Source of the DNA: Lycium barbarum
Taxonomy: Eukaryota > Streptophyta > Magnoliopsida > Solanales > Solanaceae
Direction: 5' to 3'
NCBI RefSeq assembly: GCF_019175385.1
Contig: NC_083337.1
Coordinates: 49,638,938 to 49,702,937 of the forward strand
Length of the DNA: 64,000 bases
In this document: in pieces, positions 21,127-33,764 of the stretch
Layout: each line of letters begins with the position of its first letter
Numbering within the stretch: position 1 is the first letter of the stretch
Notes under the pieces: model-generated
What the model was told of the DNA's origin: nothing
What the model saw: the letters and a program-made list of their open reading frames with translations, nothing else
Databases searched by the model: none
Translations under genes and position numbers: made by a program

Positions 21127-24118
21127 TGTTATATCCCGTATTTTATACGTTCGGATATTTCAAGGTAGTCATGGCAAAGTTAAGGGAATGACCATCTTCT
21201 AAAATTATTCTAATGTACAAGTTGGTTATGAATATTATTATATGGAAATATTGAGGAAGGTTAAGGGTAAAGAGAGAAAATTCACAAAATGGCCCATGGT
21301 AATATTGTGGAAGGCTAGGGGAAAAATGGGAATTTCACAAAGTTCAAGAAAAGGTCCATGTTGGCCGTGTGATGCATGCTCATTTTTATTGAATGAGGGG
21401 CTAAATTATAATGGACCAAGCTTATGTGACAAGCTAAATGGTCATATTTGTTATTTTTAAGAAAATTCTAGAAAATGGAGAAGGGGGGGCTAATTATAAA
21501 TAATAATAAAAATACATGGACTAAAGTTTACATAAGAAGACCATTAGTCTTCTTTGACCATTTTAGAAAAATTCAAGAAAAAAGAAGAAAACTCTAGAAA
21601 AAAAGAATGGAGGAGAGGGCATGTGCCCCTCACATGCTCACAAGGACTATATATCTATGAGAGGTGATAAATTATTCATCATTTCAATTGAAGAAACAAG
21701 AAAGAAAGAAAGAAAGAAGAAAAAAAAAAGTGTATTCGGCCATGGTGGCCAAACATGGCCATGAGGAAAAGTTGATCAAAAAAATTATTTCCTCCTAGTT
21801 TTCCTACTAAATGGAAGGTCCTCTACAACATGGAGTGGTTGTTGGAACAAGCAAAGCATTCATGGTGCAAGATGGAGCCCTAACCGAATAGGAGAAGTCA
21901 AAGGATGAAGGTAAGATTTAATCCCTTTTTATGTGATTGGATATGATTATGGATGTTGTAGTATGTGTAAATGAATAAAATTCATGAAATATGTGTGTTG
22001 GTGTGCGTGGCCGTGTATGTGTGATGTTGTGTAGAAAGAATGGATTAATTTTATGTAGAATGTTGGTTGTTGTTGTAATGTATAGAAATGGATGGAAAAT
22101 TCATGAAAATATGCATGTAGTTGTTGTGACTGAATGATGGGTGATTTGGTAAGTTATGGCGAATTAATTATAGTTGACATTTTAGTAGTTGTCGACGTGG
22201 ATTCTATGATGTAAAATGAAGGTTTGGTGGCTTGAAATGAATTTGAAATCGTTTGTGCATTATTGAAGAAGTTAGTATGATGTTAGTGTGGTTCCTTATA
22301 TTTGCATGAATAATATTGTTAATGTGTGGTGGTTATGTTTCATGAATATGGAAGAAAGGAAATGTTGTTGGGTTATGTAAAAAGAGCTACTAATGTTGGA
22401 ATGTATGTTGAATGGATTGTTGATGTTGTTGGCACGATTGTTGGTATTGTTATTGTTGATAATGTGGCCGAGTTCCATTCTCGGATTTGTTGTTGTGAAA
22501 TTTACCGAGTTAGATTCTCGGGGATGGTGTATTTACAGGGGAAATGCTGCCGAAATTTCGGTAGAAAATAAATGGCTTCATTTGAAAGATTAGGACAAGT
22601 GTACGTCGATGAATCTAATGGTTATGTTGTTTCTCCTTAATGTAGACTAGCAAGTTTGGACGAATAAGCGTAGCTAGTAAGGCGCGGCACAGGTATGTTA
22701 AGGCTCGTCCCTTTCTTTCAAAGGCATGATCCCTAGGTTATGATTTCATAAGTATTTCCATAATTTCCTTGTTTTCAAAAGTTAGACGTTTAAGACTCTA
22801 AGGCATGATTCTTTTCCTGATAAACCGTAAGTGTTTTTCCAAAATGTCTATACTTTTCCAAAACAAAGGTTTATGATTTTATAAGCTTTTATGACTATAA
22901 CGACGGCTCATGTTTTTGTAACGAAAATGATGTTGTCAAAGATGAGAATATGTCTAAGATGGTCATGATGAGAATGGTTCCATGTTTGAAAGTCTCAAGA
23001 TAAGGATTCAATATGAATATAAGGATATGGAGTTAGTTCTTGATCTTTAACCTTATTCCTTAAATATGACTCTATTTTCGAAAGACACCAAAGTGTATGA
23101 ATTGATGTTTTATGAGGCTTATGATCTTATTCTATGTTTTCTCCTAACGCCATTCTTTATTGATAGTCTCGCCTTATAGTACTAGTTCCTTCAAGGTGAG
23201 ACATGACGATCCTGATTATTCCATAATGTAATCGGAGGTTCCCGACCTTACGTCACTCCGATAGTTACATGACTTTCTTTGGGCTCTCCTGCATGCTGCT
23301 ATATGATATATGTATATATATATGTATATGGGGAAGATGGGAAAAGGGGCAGAGCGCTATAGACGCTATCCACCTGATCAGTTGGCACTGTATGACATGA
23401 TATCGTCCCGGACGCGGGATGCCCGGACGCGGGATATATGTGGTTAAATGGATCAGCTGCCGACGCCTCGACAATATGATATGTTCTATTTTCTATATAT
23501 GAAAAAGAAATGTTTTCAAAGGAAAGATAAGCATGCATGGCATTCTCCCTAAAGGGCACTCACATGTACAGGTTACTCTTTTACCTCACGATATGTTCTA
23601 TATTTCCATCCTGTTATTACTCATATTTATATTCCTTACTATGTTACTATTCATGCCTTACATACTTAGTACATTACTCATACTGACCCCTCTTTCTTCG
23701 GGGGCTGCGTATCATGCCGCGCAGGTACACCCAGATGAGCAAAGCTATTATAGAAGATGTTCCAGTGAAGTTGGCGAGCTCCATTTGGCCCTGGAGTGTA
23801 GCCGAGTCAACGTACTATGCTATGATGTCTTGTGTGAAGTTAGAGACTTTGTAGACAGAGTTGTGGTTATTGGTTGTCAGTTCAGCAAGCGGCTCCACCA
23901 GCCGATGTGTCATTCGTGCTATAATATAAGTTTCGTATAATTACAGATTTTGTTTGAATTGAGTACGAAATTTTTTTTTGAAGGTTTTACTACGTTTCCA
24001 TTTCTTATTAATGTAAGAGTCTAAGGAAATTAAGTACGTAATAAGAGTCAGCGGGTTCGCTCAGCTCCGAGTATGGGGTCGGGTGCCCATCACACCCTAG
24101 TAAAGTCGGGGTGTGACA
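21127..24118 (+). mobile_element. T4: solo LTR (2992 bp), TSD GGGTC
   Basis: It runs from TGTTATATCCCGTATTTTA to GTCGGGGTGTGACA and is flanked by GGGTC on both sides (21122-21126, 24119-24123). No interior follows, so it is a solo LTR, formed in such families by recombination between the two LTRs. Its right half resembles the T6 LTR. It holds a possible TATA box (21648-21657), the CCGAG/CTCGG and CCGAAATTTCGG hairpins (22466-22563), and the conserved hairpin 23687-23704. The frame 23533-23940 has no known domain. Confidence 0.92.
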
Positions 24119-24129
24119 GGGTCGTGACA

Positions 24130-27100
24130 ATCTCATCACCCCTTTCATTGGCGACACCTTCAAAAATACCCAGTCATCAATTTGAAATTCTAAGTCTCGC
24201 CGGCGGCTGTCCGCATAAGATTTTTGGTGACTTTGGGCTGTCAACAATCGATCTCGGATCACCTTGACTTTTTCTACCGCTTCCTGAATCAATTCAGGGC
24301 CTATCAGCTGTACTTCTCCTATTTCAAACCATCCAATTGGGGATCTACACTTTCTTCCATATAAAGCTTCATACGGAGCCATTTGGATACTGGAATGGTA
24401 GCTATTGTTATATGCGAACTCAGTCAAAGGTAAGTGATCATCCCAACTACCACCGAAATCTAGTACACATGCCTGTAGCATATCTTCCAAAGTCTGAATG
24501 GTACGTTCGGCTTGTCCATCGGTCTTCGGATGAAATGCCGTGCTAAGCTTCACTTGGGTACCTAGACCTTCTTGAAAAGACTTCCGGAACTTGGCTGTAA
24601 ATTGCGCTCCTCTATCTGTGATAATGGATAGTGGAATGCCATGGAGTCGTACAATCTCCTTGAGGTACAACCTTGCATAGTCTTCAGCCGAGTATGTGGT
24701 TCTGACTGAAAGAAAATGAGCTGCTTTTGTTAATCTGTCCACAATCACCCATATAGAATCATACTTGCCTCGAGAACAAGGTAACCCCACAATAAAATCC
24801 ATGTTGATTACTTCCCACTTCCAAGTAGGGATTTCTATTGCTTGCAATAATCCTCCTGGTTTTTTATGTTCGATTTTCACTTGCTGCCAATTTGGGCACT
24901 GAGCTACAAATTATGCTATGTCTCGCTTCATGTCATCCCACCAATACATCAATTTGAGATCATGATACATCTTTGTTGCACCTAGGTGAATAGAATATCG
25001 AGAATAATGGGCTTCTTCTAAGATTCGTCGGCGCAATTCTGCGACATTCGGTACACATAGCAAGCCTCGGTATCTAAGAATTCCATCCGTGGAAATTTCA
25101 AATGGGGACTTCTCTTTTTCATGAGATATGTCTCTGTAATGGCACAAATGCGGATCTTTATACTGACTCTCTTTTACTTCTATATTCATAGATGAAACTG
25201 TGGGATCATTAATACCAATCCCTGCACTACCCGAATCAATTACACGTACTCCAAGATTAGCTAGTTGGTGGAGCTCATGAATCATCTCTTTATTTTCCGG
25301 AGGAACTTCACCTAGGCTGCCCATTGATCGGCGGCTAAGCGCATCAGCTACTACATTTGCTTTTCCGGGGTGGTATAAAATGCTCATATCATAATCTTTC
25401 AATAACTCTAACCACCGCCTCTGCCACAGATTTAAATCCTTTTGTTTGAAAATGTACTGAAGACTCTTGTGATATGTATAAATATCGACATGCACGCCAT
25501 ACAAGTAATGTCTCCACACTTTTAATGCATGAATAACTGCAGCCAATTCGAGATCATGAGTTGGGTAGTTCTTTTCATGTTTCCGCAGCTGTCTCGAAGC
25601 ATAAGCAATGACTCTATCGTGTTGCATTAACACACATCCTAACCCAATGCCGGAAGCATCACAATACACCACATATCCATTTGACCCTTCTGGAAGTGTT
25701 AAGACCGGAGCTGAGGTTAATCTATCCTTCAACCCTTAGAAGCTGCGTTCACAAGCATCATTCCATTGAAATTTAACTGACTTTTGGGTTAGCTTCGTCA
25801 ATGGGGCTGAAATAGAGGAAAATCCCTCTACGAACCTTCTGTAGTAACCTGCCAATCGTAGAAAATTACGGACTTCTGTAGGCGTTGTAGGCCTTGGCTA
25901 AGTCTTCACAGCTTCAATTTTCTGAGTATCAACTCGAACGCCATCATCTGAAATAACATGACCCAGAAATGTCACAGAATTCAACCAAAACTCGCACTTT
26001 GAAAATTTTGCATATAATTCTCGGGTTCGAAGAATGCCAAGAACAATACATAAATGATCAGCATGTTCTGATTCGGTGCGAGAGTATACCAGAATATCAT
26101 CAATGAATACTATCACGAATAAATCCAAGAGTGGCCTGAATACATTATTCATCAAATTCATGAACACTGCCGGAGCATTAGTCAACCCAAACGACATCAC
26201 CCGAAATTCATAATGGCCATATCTCGTTCTGAAAGCTGTTTTGGGAATATCTTATTCTCTAACTCTCACTTGATGATAACCCGACCTCAAGTCTATTTTA
26301 GAAAACCATTTGGCACCCTATAGTTGATCAAACAAATCATCAATCCTTGGGAGAGCATATTTGTTCTTTATCGTCACCTTGTTCAACTGTCTATAATCGA
26401 TGCACATTCGTAGGGAACCATCTTTATTTCTCACGAATAGGACTGGTGCTCCCCACGGTGATGAACTGGGTCTAATAAACCCTTTCTCAAGCAAATCTTT
26501 CAACTGTGCCTTTAGCTCTTTCAACTCTGCCGGAGCCATTCGGTAAGGAGGAATAGAAATAGGCTTGGTGTCTGGCAACACATCGATAGCGAAATCAATC
26601 TCCCTTTCCGGAGGAAGACCTGGAAGTTCATCTGGAAATACATCCGAGAATTCATTCACTACCGGAACAGATTGGAAAGTTGGCGACTTTGCGTCGGTGT
26701 CATGAACTCGGACTAAGTGATAAATATATCCCTTAGCTATCATCTTTCTTGCCTTAAGGTAGGAAATAAACCTACCTCTTAGAGATGCTGTATTACCCTT
26801 CCATTCAAGCACGAGCTCTCCCGGAAATTGGAATCGAACTATTTTCATCCGGCAATCAACATTAGCATAACATGAGGCCAACCAATCCATACCCATAATC
26901 ACATCAAAATCTAACATTTCCAGCTCAATTAAATCAGCTTTGGTCTGGCGATTACATATCACAAGTACACAATGTTTATACACCTGTCTAGCTATCACGG
27001 GATCACCAACCGGAGTAGATACCTCAAAAGGTTTAATTGGCTCAGGTTTCACCCCAATACAACCAGCAACATACGGGGTAATATAAGACAAGGTAGAACC

Positions 27101-27196
27101 CGGATCTATCAATGCATATATATCATGGGAAAATATGGATAATGTACCTGTAACCACATCCGGGGAGTACCCAAGATCCTGTCGTCCGGCTAAAGC
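24130..27196 (-). pseudogene. T5 pol: protease, RT, RNase H, integrase (in-frame stops only)
   Basis: The frame is the same as gag, with no frameshift. In order: protease with [11 protein letters not shown] (about 27095-27127), RT with [10 protein letters not shown] (about 26370-26400) and FIDDILVYS (about 26084-26111), RNase H with [13 protein letters not shown] (about 25635-25675) and ALSRR (about 25332-25346), and integrase with CPNC (about 24890), MDFIVGLP (about 24782-24805), TDRGAQFT (about 24597-24620) and catalytic Glu at 24506-24508. Stops lie at 26318-26320, 26252-26254, 25898-25900, 25736-25738 and 24911-24913. Most are single transitions from CAA, CAG or TGG. The end after PMKGVMR is missing because T2 inserted there. 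Confidence 0.93.
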
Positions 27197-27199
27197 TTA

Positions 27200-28522
27200 C
27201 ACACGGGGCTGAGTGGCACCTGAATTAGATGCCCCCTCTCTGCCTCTACCTCGACCTGCTGAAATCTGAGGAGTCTGTCCTACCGGACGCACTGAAGAGG
27301 AACCCGCTGCTGATCCTGTGGGCTGAACCCCACCTCTACCATACCTCGAGGGACAATCTCGCATCAAATGCCCAGTCTGTCCACAAACATAGCAAGCATC
27401 TGTGCCCTGGCGGCATGTCCCCGAGTGTAATTTCCTGCACTGGCTACATCGTGGAACTGGTGGTCTCCTCTGACTATAATCACCCCCAAACTGATAACCC
27501 GAAGCTCTCGAACTCTGACCCTGTCCTGAAGGAAAGGAGCGATCAAATCTCCTATCTACAAATCATAGAGGCGCACTAGTCACCGACTGGCCTGAATATC
27601 TGGAATAAGTCTGACTCGATCCCCCTCTATAATCGCTACCTGCCCTCATAGATCTGGCCCTCTTGCTTTGCCTTCTATCAATGTCACGATCACCCCTTTG
27701 CGGATGTTGTTGTCCTTCTAAATTCTGGGCATGTGCTTGTATTCGGGAAATATCCATCCCATCTTGCAACGAAGTCGTCAAACAATCCTTAAATAAATGT
27801 GGCCCTAAGCTACTCACAAACCTGTGCACTCTTTCTCCCATATCGGCCACCATAGTCGAGGCACATCTAGCCAATGAATTGAATTGTAGGCTATACTCCC
27901 GAGCACTCATATTTCCTTGTTTCAAATTTAAAAATCTATCCGCTTTAGCTCGGAGAACCTCGGGTGGCAAATAATGGCGGATGAAGGCATCTACAAATTC
28001 ATGCCAAACGGGAGGAGGTGCATTTTCTTTTCTTGATGCTAGCCAATTATTGTACCACAATACGGCCACATCTCGGAGTCTATAAGATGCCAACTCCACA
28101 GATTCAGTTTCGGAGGCATGAATAATCTTCAACGTCCTCAACATTTCATCAATAAAACTTTGCGGGTCTTCATTCGGCTTTGACCCGAAAAACTCCAGAG
28201 GATTCAAACTCATAAAATCACGGGCTCTGGTACTAGCTGCCCTATCACTCAGACCCGCATTCTGCCGCTGTGTCTGGGCGGCAATTAACTGTGTCAATAG
28301 GTGAATAGCCTCGGTCACTTGTTGACCCGAAGCGACCGGTGGATGAACTGGAGCTGAAGCTCCTCCTTGTTCTTCTACATTGGGCGGGGTGGAGGAAGTA
28401 TTAGATAGGTCCTCATTATTTGATTCGCCCTCTTCTACATTCATCGGAGGCTCTCTTTCCACCCGTCTTTTCATCGTAGTCTTGCCCTTCTGGGCAGCTG
28501 TAGCTTTTTCCTTTGGCAGCAT
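27200..28522 (-). pseudogene. T5 gag, full length with two in-frame stops
   Basis: A true ATG at 28522-28520 follows a short leader, giving MLPKEKATAAQKGK. An acidic, low-complexity N-terminal stretch precedes the capsid-like gag domain (about residues 100-250; SETESVELASYRLRDVAV, YLPPEVLRAKADRFL). A basic region (DIDRRQSKRARS) and a CCHC knuckle CYVCGQTGHLMRDC (27353-27394) follow. Stops are at 27563-27565 and 27197-27199; otherwise the frame passes straight into protease. Gag forms the particle that packages element RNA. With the stops it is inactive. Confidence 0.9.
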
Positions 28523-28729
28523 TTCTGAAATAATAGTACACTATTAGGGAGGAGAAAATCTTCTAACACAGATCTATCGCACGATCTCTTAAGATGAAAG
28601 ATGGTCATTTTTCCTAAATGCGCCATAGCCTCCTGTTTATTAGTGTGGCGCGCAACACACCATAAACAAGACTCTACTAGACACGGCTCGTAGACACTTC
28701 CTAGGACTGAACTGCCCTGATACCACTTT
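28523..28729 (-). promoter_or_regulatory. T5 leader and primer-binding site
   Basis: Read on the minus strand, the LTR end GTCGTGACA is followed by AAAG and TGGTATCAGGGC (28714-28725), one mismatch from the initiator tRNA-Met match in T3. The leader carries GTAGAGTCTTGTTTAT and ATCGTGCGAT (28576-28585), shared with T3, T6 and T9. It ends TATTATTTCAG directly before the gag ATG, which looks like a splice acceptor. Confidence 0.85.
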
Positions 28730-29032
28730 TGTCACGACCCGACTAGGAGCCATGACGGGTACCCGGGGCTAACTACCGAGCACCACTCATCCTATTACTT
28801 ATCATACTAATTAAGTGTACATTCATTAATATAATACCCAGATCATAGGAAAATAGTTTTTTTCATTTGGAAACATAATTACTTTTATATGCATAAGCCC
28901 TTCGGCTAATAAAATAATAATATAGGTACAATAGTAACGTTGTGAGACCATACTACCCATACATGCGTATCTACGAGCCTCTACTAAAGTACTAGACATA
29001 TGGACGGGACAAGACCCCGACGTTCCCAAAAT

Positions 29033-29081
<49 letters not shown>

Positions 29082-29523
29082 AATAGCACCTCCGAAACAA
29101 TGGAGTGCTCTCAAGTCAGCTAACAGCTCCTGGGAGTCTGGATCAAGATCACCTCCCTGTCTACCTGCGGGCATGAACACAACGTCCAAAAAAAAAACGT
29201 CATTACGAATATTGCACTGAGTATGTAAGGCATGAATGAAATGAGCATAATAGAAGAATCATAAGCCGTAGGAGGAAGATATAACCTGCATGAGTTTTAT
29301 AGGTGAGTACATTTCATACATATATCGTATATTTATATAGTCATAGTACAGGTATCATCATAGCACATATATCATTGCATCATCATCATCATCGTTAGCC
29401 CGCGTCCGGGTAACCATCATATGCCGCCGACTAGTGGTGATCATGCTCGGCCCTCTAGCACGGTGTAAACATAGCAACCCACCTTAGCGGTGACATGCCC
29501 GGCCATTTAGGCACGGTGTAAAC
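28730..29523 (-). repeat. T5 5' LTR, inner part
   Basis: This is the U5-side end of the LTR; its minus strand ends CTAGTCGGGTCGTGACA like T2. It includes an (AC)n microsatellite at 29036-29079 and the conserved hairpin at 29182-29200, where one arm is T-rich and pairs by wobble. The last five bases TAAAC (29519-29523) are repeated at 50609-50613 across T6. Confidence 0.88.
29036..29079. repeat. (AC)n microsatellite, about 22 units
   Basis: It is an uninterrupted AC run inside the T5 LTR. The short frames reading Cys-Val repeats across it are artefacts. Confidence 0.97.
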
Positions 29524-29805
29524 TGTTATAGCCCGTATTTTGTACGTTCGTCTAATTCGAGATAATTGCGAGAAGTTAAGGGCAAGACCATTTTTCAAAA
29601 TTATTTTAATGAACAAGTTGTTTATTAGTATGGAAATATTGAGAAAGGCTAAGGATAAAAAGGGAAATTCACAAAGTGGTTCATGGTAATATTGTGAAAG
29701 GCTAGGGGCAAAATGGGAATTTCACAAGAAGTCTTGAAAGTTCTTGAAAGGGGCCAAGTTGGCCGTGTGGCTCTAGTGTGGGTCCCATCCAAGGCTTAGT
29801 CAATA

Positions 29806-29816
29806 ATTATAAATAT
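29806..29816 (+). promoter_or_regulatory. Candidate TATA box, T6 5' LTR
   Basis: ATTATAAATAT, also present in the 3' LTR at about 45421-45431. Motif match only. Confidence 0.35.
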
Positions 29817-31196
29817 GGACCAATGCTTATATAGCAAGATACAATCTTCTCTTTCAAATTCAAGATACAATCTTCTCTTTCAAATTCAAGAAACTTCAAG
29901 AGAAAGAAAAAAATAAGGGGGGTATTCGGCCATGGCTCCCAAAATTGAGCCGTGGAAAATTGATCAAGAAAAATTATTTTCTTCTAGCATTCCAACCAAT
30001 TGGGACGTCCTCTTTAACATGGAGTGGTTGTTGGAGCAATAAAACCATTTATTTGTGCAAGTTCAAAACCCTAGCCAAGCCAAGAAGCTAAGTGAAAAAG
30101 GTATGTATTCAATCTTCTTTTACATGTGTTGTGGATGATTTATGTATGTTGTAGAGTGAAGAAATGAATGAAATTCATGAAAGTATGTGTGTGGAAGTTG
30201 TGCCGAATATAGAGGTGGTGTTGTGTAGATGTGATGAATTGATTTTACTTAGTATCTTGGTTGTTGTGTTGTGGATTCTATGATGTTAAATGAAGATTTA
30301 ATGGTTTGAAATGAAGTGGAAATCGTTTGTGGATTATTGAAGAAGTTAATGTGATATTAGTATGATTCCTTATATTTGTATGAATGAATTTGTTAATGTG
30401 TGGGTTGTGGATATAACTCATGAATTTGGAAGCAAGAGATGTGTTTGGAAGATTGTAAGTTGGGTTGTTGTGATTGTATTGAATATAAGAAAAATGTCGT
30501 TAGATTACGTAAAAGAAGTTACTAACGTTAGAATGTATTTTGGATTAATTGATGAAGTTGTTAATGTGTAGATTGTTGGTATTGTTGTTGATAATTTGGC
30601 CGAGTTGAATTCTCGGATTGTTGTTGATAAATTGGCCGAGTTAGATTCTCGGGGATGGTGTATTTACAGGGGAAATGCTGCCGAAATTTCGGCAGATTAT
30701 AAATGAATTCATTTGAAGGACTAAGACAAGTATATGTCGATGAGTATAATGATTATGTAAATTCTTTTGAATGTAGACAAGCAAGCTTGGATAAATAGGC
30801 GTAGCTAATAGGACGTGGAACAGGTATGTAAGGCTTATCCTTTCTTTCTTTTGGCATGATCTTTGTGAAATAAAAAGACAGAGTATATGTATGATTTCAA
30901 AGAACCTCCTATTCTTAGAGCCACTAGGATGGCTAATGTTCTTGACTTCCGAAGAACTATTTTGCTATGTCTTGATACGGGTGTGTGGTTCCAAAAGTTC
31001 TATTTGATTTGATCCAAAGCGATATTCGAAAAGTACTTGATATGATTATTGCTTTGATTTTCCAAAAATAGCTTCTGAAACGTTCATAGAAGGTTCTGTA
31101 CTAAAACGTCCATAACTTTTTCATAATAACTCGGATTGACTTGAAACGTGTTTATGACTCTCAAGTGTCGATTTATGTACGTACCCATCGAGTTTT

Positions 31197-33764
31197 AAAA
31201 AAAAATATTGTTCCCCAAGACTCAGATAGACTTTTTACTCCTTAGGAAGGATGATAAAGGTCTGTGCAAAGATTGTAAGGTCATTCCGAGCGAATATCTT
31301 ACAACCCGATATAAGCTCTTTGTGATGGATTTAGCGATCAAGATGACGAGGAAAAAGAGGGTCGTGGAGGACCGACCTAGGATCAGATGGGGGAGTTTGA
31401 CCACGATTAGTGCCCTGGAGATGGGAGAGAAATTGAAGGATATGGGGGCCTGGGATAGTAGTGGGGATGCGACCAGTATGTGGGATAAGACGGCTAGTTG
31501 CATTAGGGTGGTAGCAAGGGAAGGGTTGGGGGTCTCGACAGGTAGTCGTGGTCAGCATCGAGGGGACTGGTGGTGGAATGGAGAAGTTCAAGAGATGGTG
31601 GAAGCAAAGAAGGTGGCGTATGCGAAGTTGATAGAAAGCAAGGATGAGGTAGAGAAGTGGACGAATACAGAACGTTATAAGATGGCGAGGAAGGAGGCGA
31701 AGTTGGCGGTTTCGACGGCAAAAACGGCAGCTTTTGAACGCATGTATGCTGAACTAGAAGAGAAAGGAGGGGACCAGAAATTGTTCAGGCTAGCCAAGGC
31801 GAGGGAGAGAAAGGCACATGATGTTGATCAAGTAAAGTCCATCAAGAACGAGCATGGCAAAGTATTGGTAGAGGATACTCTCATTAGACGGAGATGGCAG
31901 TCATACTTCTGCAAACTCTTGAATGAAGAAGGGGACAGAGACATTGTGTTGGGAGAATTAGAACATACAGGAAGGCGTCACGATTTTGGGTATTGCAAGA
32001 GTATTAAGGTTGACGAGGTTAAGGGTGTTGTTCGTAGGATGCGCAGGGGAAGAGTGACCGGACCTGACGAGATTCCTGGGGAATTCTGGAAGAGCGTGGG
32101 CCCGGCAGGTTTGGAGTGGCTGACTAGATTGTTTAACGTCATCTTTAAGACGGCATTGATGCCCGGAGAATGGAGGGCGAGTGTAATGATCCCTCTATAC
32201 AAGAATAAGGGAGATATCAAGAGTTGCAACAACTATAGAGGTATCAAGCTGCTAATCCATACTATGAAAGTGTGGGAAAGGGTGGTGGAGATGAGGGTGA
32301 GGAGAGGTGTGTCTATTTCAGAGAACCAGTTCGGATTCATGCCGGGACGCTCAACTACAGAAGCCATCCATCTTGTGAGAAGGTTGGGGGAGCAGTATAG
32401 GGAGAGGAAGAATGACTTACACATGGTATTCATCGACCTAGAAAAGGCTTATGACAAAGTTCCAAGACAGATCCTATGGAAATGCTTGGAGGCTAAAAGT
32501 GTACCTGTGGCATACATTAGGGTGATCAAGGACATGTATGAGGGAGCCAAAACCAGGGTAAGGACAGTAGGAGGAGACTCAGAGCACTTTCCAGTTGTGA
32601 TGGGGTTGCATCAAGGATCAGCTCTTAGTCAGTTTTTATTTTCCTTGGTGATGGATGAATTGACACGACAAATTCAAGGTGAGGTACCATGGTGTATGTT
32701 GTTCGCGGACGACATAGTCCTGATCGACGAGACTCGTAGCGGAGTTAACGCTAAGCTGGAGAGTTGGAGACATACTCTGGAGTCTAAAGGGTTTAAGCTG
32801 AGTAGGACCAAGACAGAGTACTTGGAGTGTAAGTTCAGTGAAGCACCTCAGGAGGATGGCTTGGAAGTGAGACTTGGTACCCAGGCCATCCAGAAAAAAA
32901 GTTGTTTCAAGTACCTTGGGTCTATTCTACAAAGCTGAGGGGAGATTGACGATGATGTCACACATCGTATTGGGGCAGGGTGGATGAAATGGAGGCTTGC
33001 TTCCGGAGTGCTATGTAACAAGAAGGTGCCACCAAAACTTAAGGGCAAGTTCTACAAAGTGGTGGTTAGACCGACTATGTTGTATGGGGCGGAGTGTTGG
33101 CCGGTTAAGATCTCTCACGTTCAAAAGATGAAAGTTGCCGAGATGCGAATGTTAAGATGGATGTGTGGCCACACCAGGAGTGACAGGATTAGGAATGAGC
33201 ATATTCGGGATAAGGTGGGGGTGGCCTCGGTGGAAGATAAGATGCGAGAAGCGAGATTGAGATGGTTTGGGCATGTGAAGAGGAGAGACACAGATGCCCC
33301 AGTACGGAGGTGTGAGAGGTTGGCCATGCATGGTTTCAGACAAGGTAGGGGTAGACCGAAGAAGTATTGGGGAGAGGTAATTAGACACGACATGGCGCAA
33401 CTACAGCTTACCGAGGACATGACCTTAGATATGAGGGTTTGGAGGACCCAAATTAGGGTAGAAGGCTAGTAGATAGTCTCGTTTTCCGTTCTTATTAGTA
33501 GTCGCATTATCGCAATATAATTTCTTCTTCTCAGATTTCTGCTATTATCTGTTATTTCCTGTGCTTTGATTATCCTGTGTTATCTGTGTCGCTTGCATTA
33601 TTTCATTTCATATCGCTTTGATTCTCTTAACCTTATCTGACTTCTTTTTATGCGTTTATTGAGCCGAAGGTCTTTCGGAAACAGCCGTCCTACCTTGGTA
33701 GGAGTAAGGTCTGCGTACACTCTACCCTCCCAGACCCCACGATGTGGGATTTCAATGGGTTGTT
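31197..33764 (+). pseudogene. RTE-like LINE copy a (truncated RT, one stop)
   Basis: The frame 31208-33469 matches copies b and c over almost its whole length, with a single stop at 32936-32938 (TGC to TGA in copy-b terms). A 42-bp in-frame deletion flanked by AAG near 31225 removes part of the residual endonuclease. The RT core is present ([34 protein letters not shown]). After the stop comes a 3' UTR with GTAAGGTCTGCGTACACTC and an ending at GGGTTGTT, where T7 inserted (TSD TTGTT, 33760-33764). The tail and protein are typical of plant RTE-type LINEs. Confidence 0.88.

Larger units (their letters stand above)
6849..24129 (+). mobile_element. T2: Ty3/gypsy element, pol to 3' LTR, interrupted by T3 and T4
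   Basis: The T2 pieces in the window are protease-RT (6849-8050), RNase H-integrase (16163-18255), 3' non-coding region and polypurine tract (18256-18458), and 3' LTR (18459-21126 plus 24124-24129). Its gag and 5' LTR lie left of the window, beyond T1. T2 ends at GTCGTGACA (24129) and is followed at once by minus-strand integrase text of T5, so T2 inserted into T5. Its protein sequence is close to T5 (same subfamily) and its LTR is of the T5 type. It is inactive because of stops and frameshifts. Confidence 0.85.
29524..33764 (+). repeat. T6 5' LTR, left part (includes LINE copy a)
   Basis: The LTR proper is 29524 to about 31196, and LINE copy a follows. A TATA-like ATTATAAATAT lies at 29806-29816. 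A 26-bp unit (CAAGATACAATCTTCTCTTT start) is doubled at 29836-29887 but single in the 3' LTR. CCGAG/CTCGG stems and CCGAAATTTCGG lie at 30600-30692. This half resembles the T1 LTR (compare 31126-31190 with 5530-5605). Confidence 0.85.

Noticed and set aside
23533..23940. 135-codon frame in T4
   Set aside because: It spans the conserved hairpin and the LTR end region; T6 LTR lacks an equivalent open frame.
27229..27579. 116-codon plus-strand frame opposite T5 gag
   Set aside because: It is the antisense shadow of the gag zinc-knuckle region.
31222..33420. Minus-strand frames opposite the LINE RT copies
   Set aside because: They recur in all three copies only as shadows of the RT frame, which alone matches a known family.
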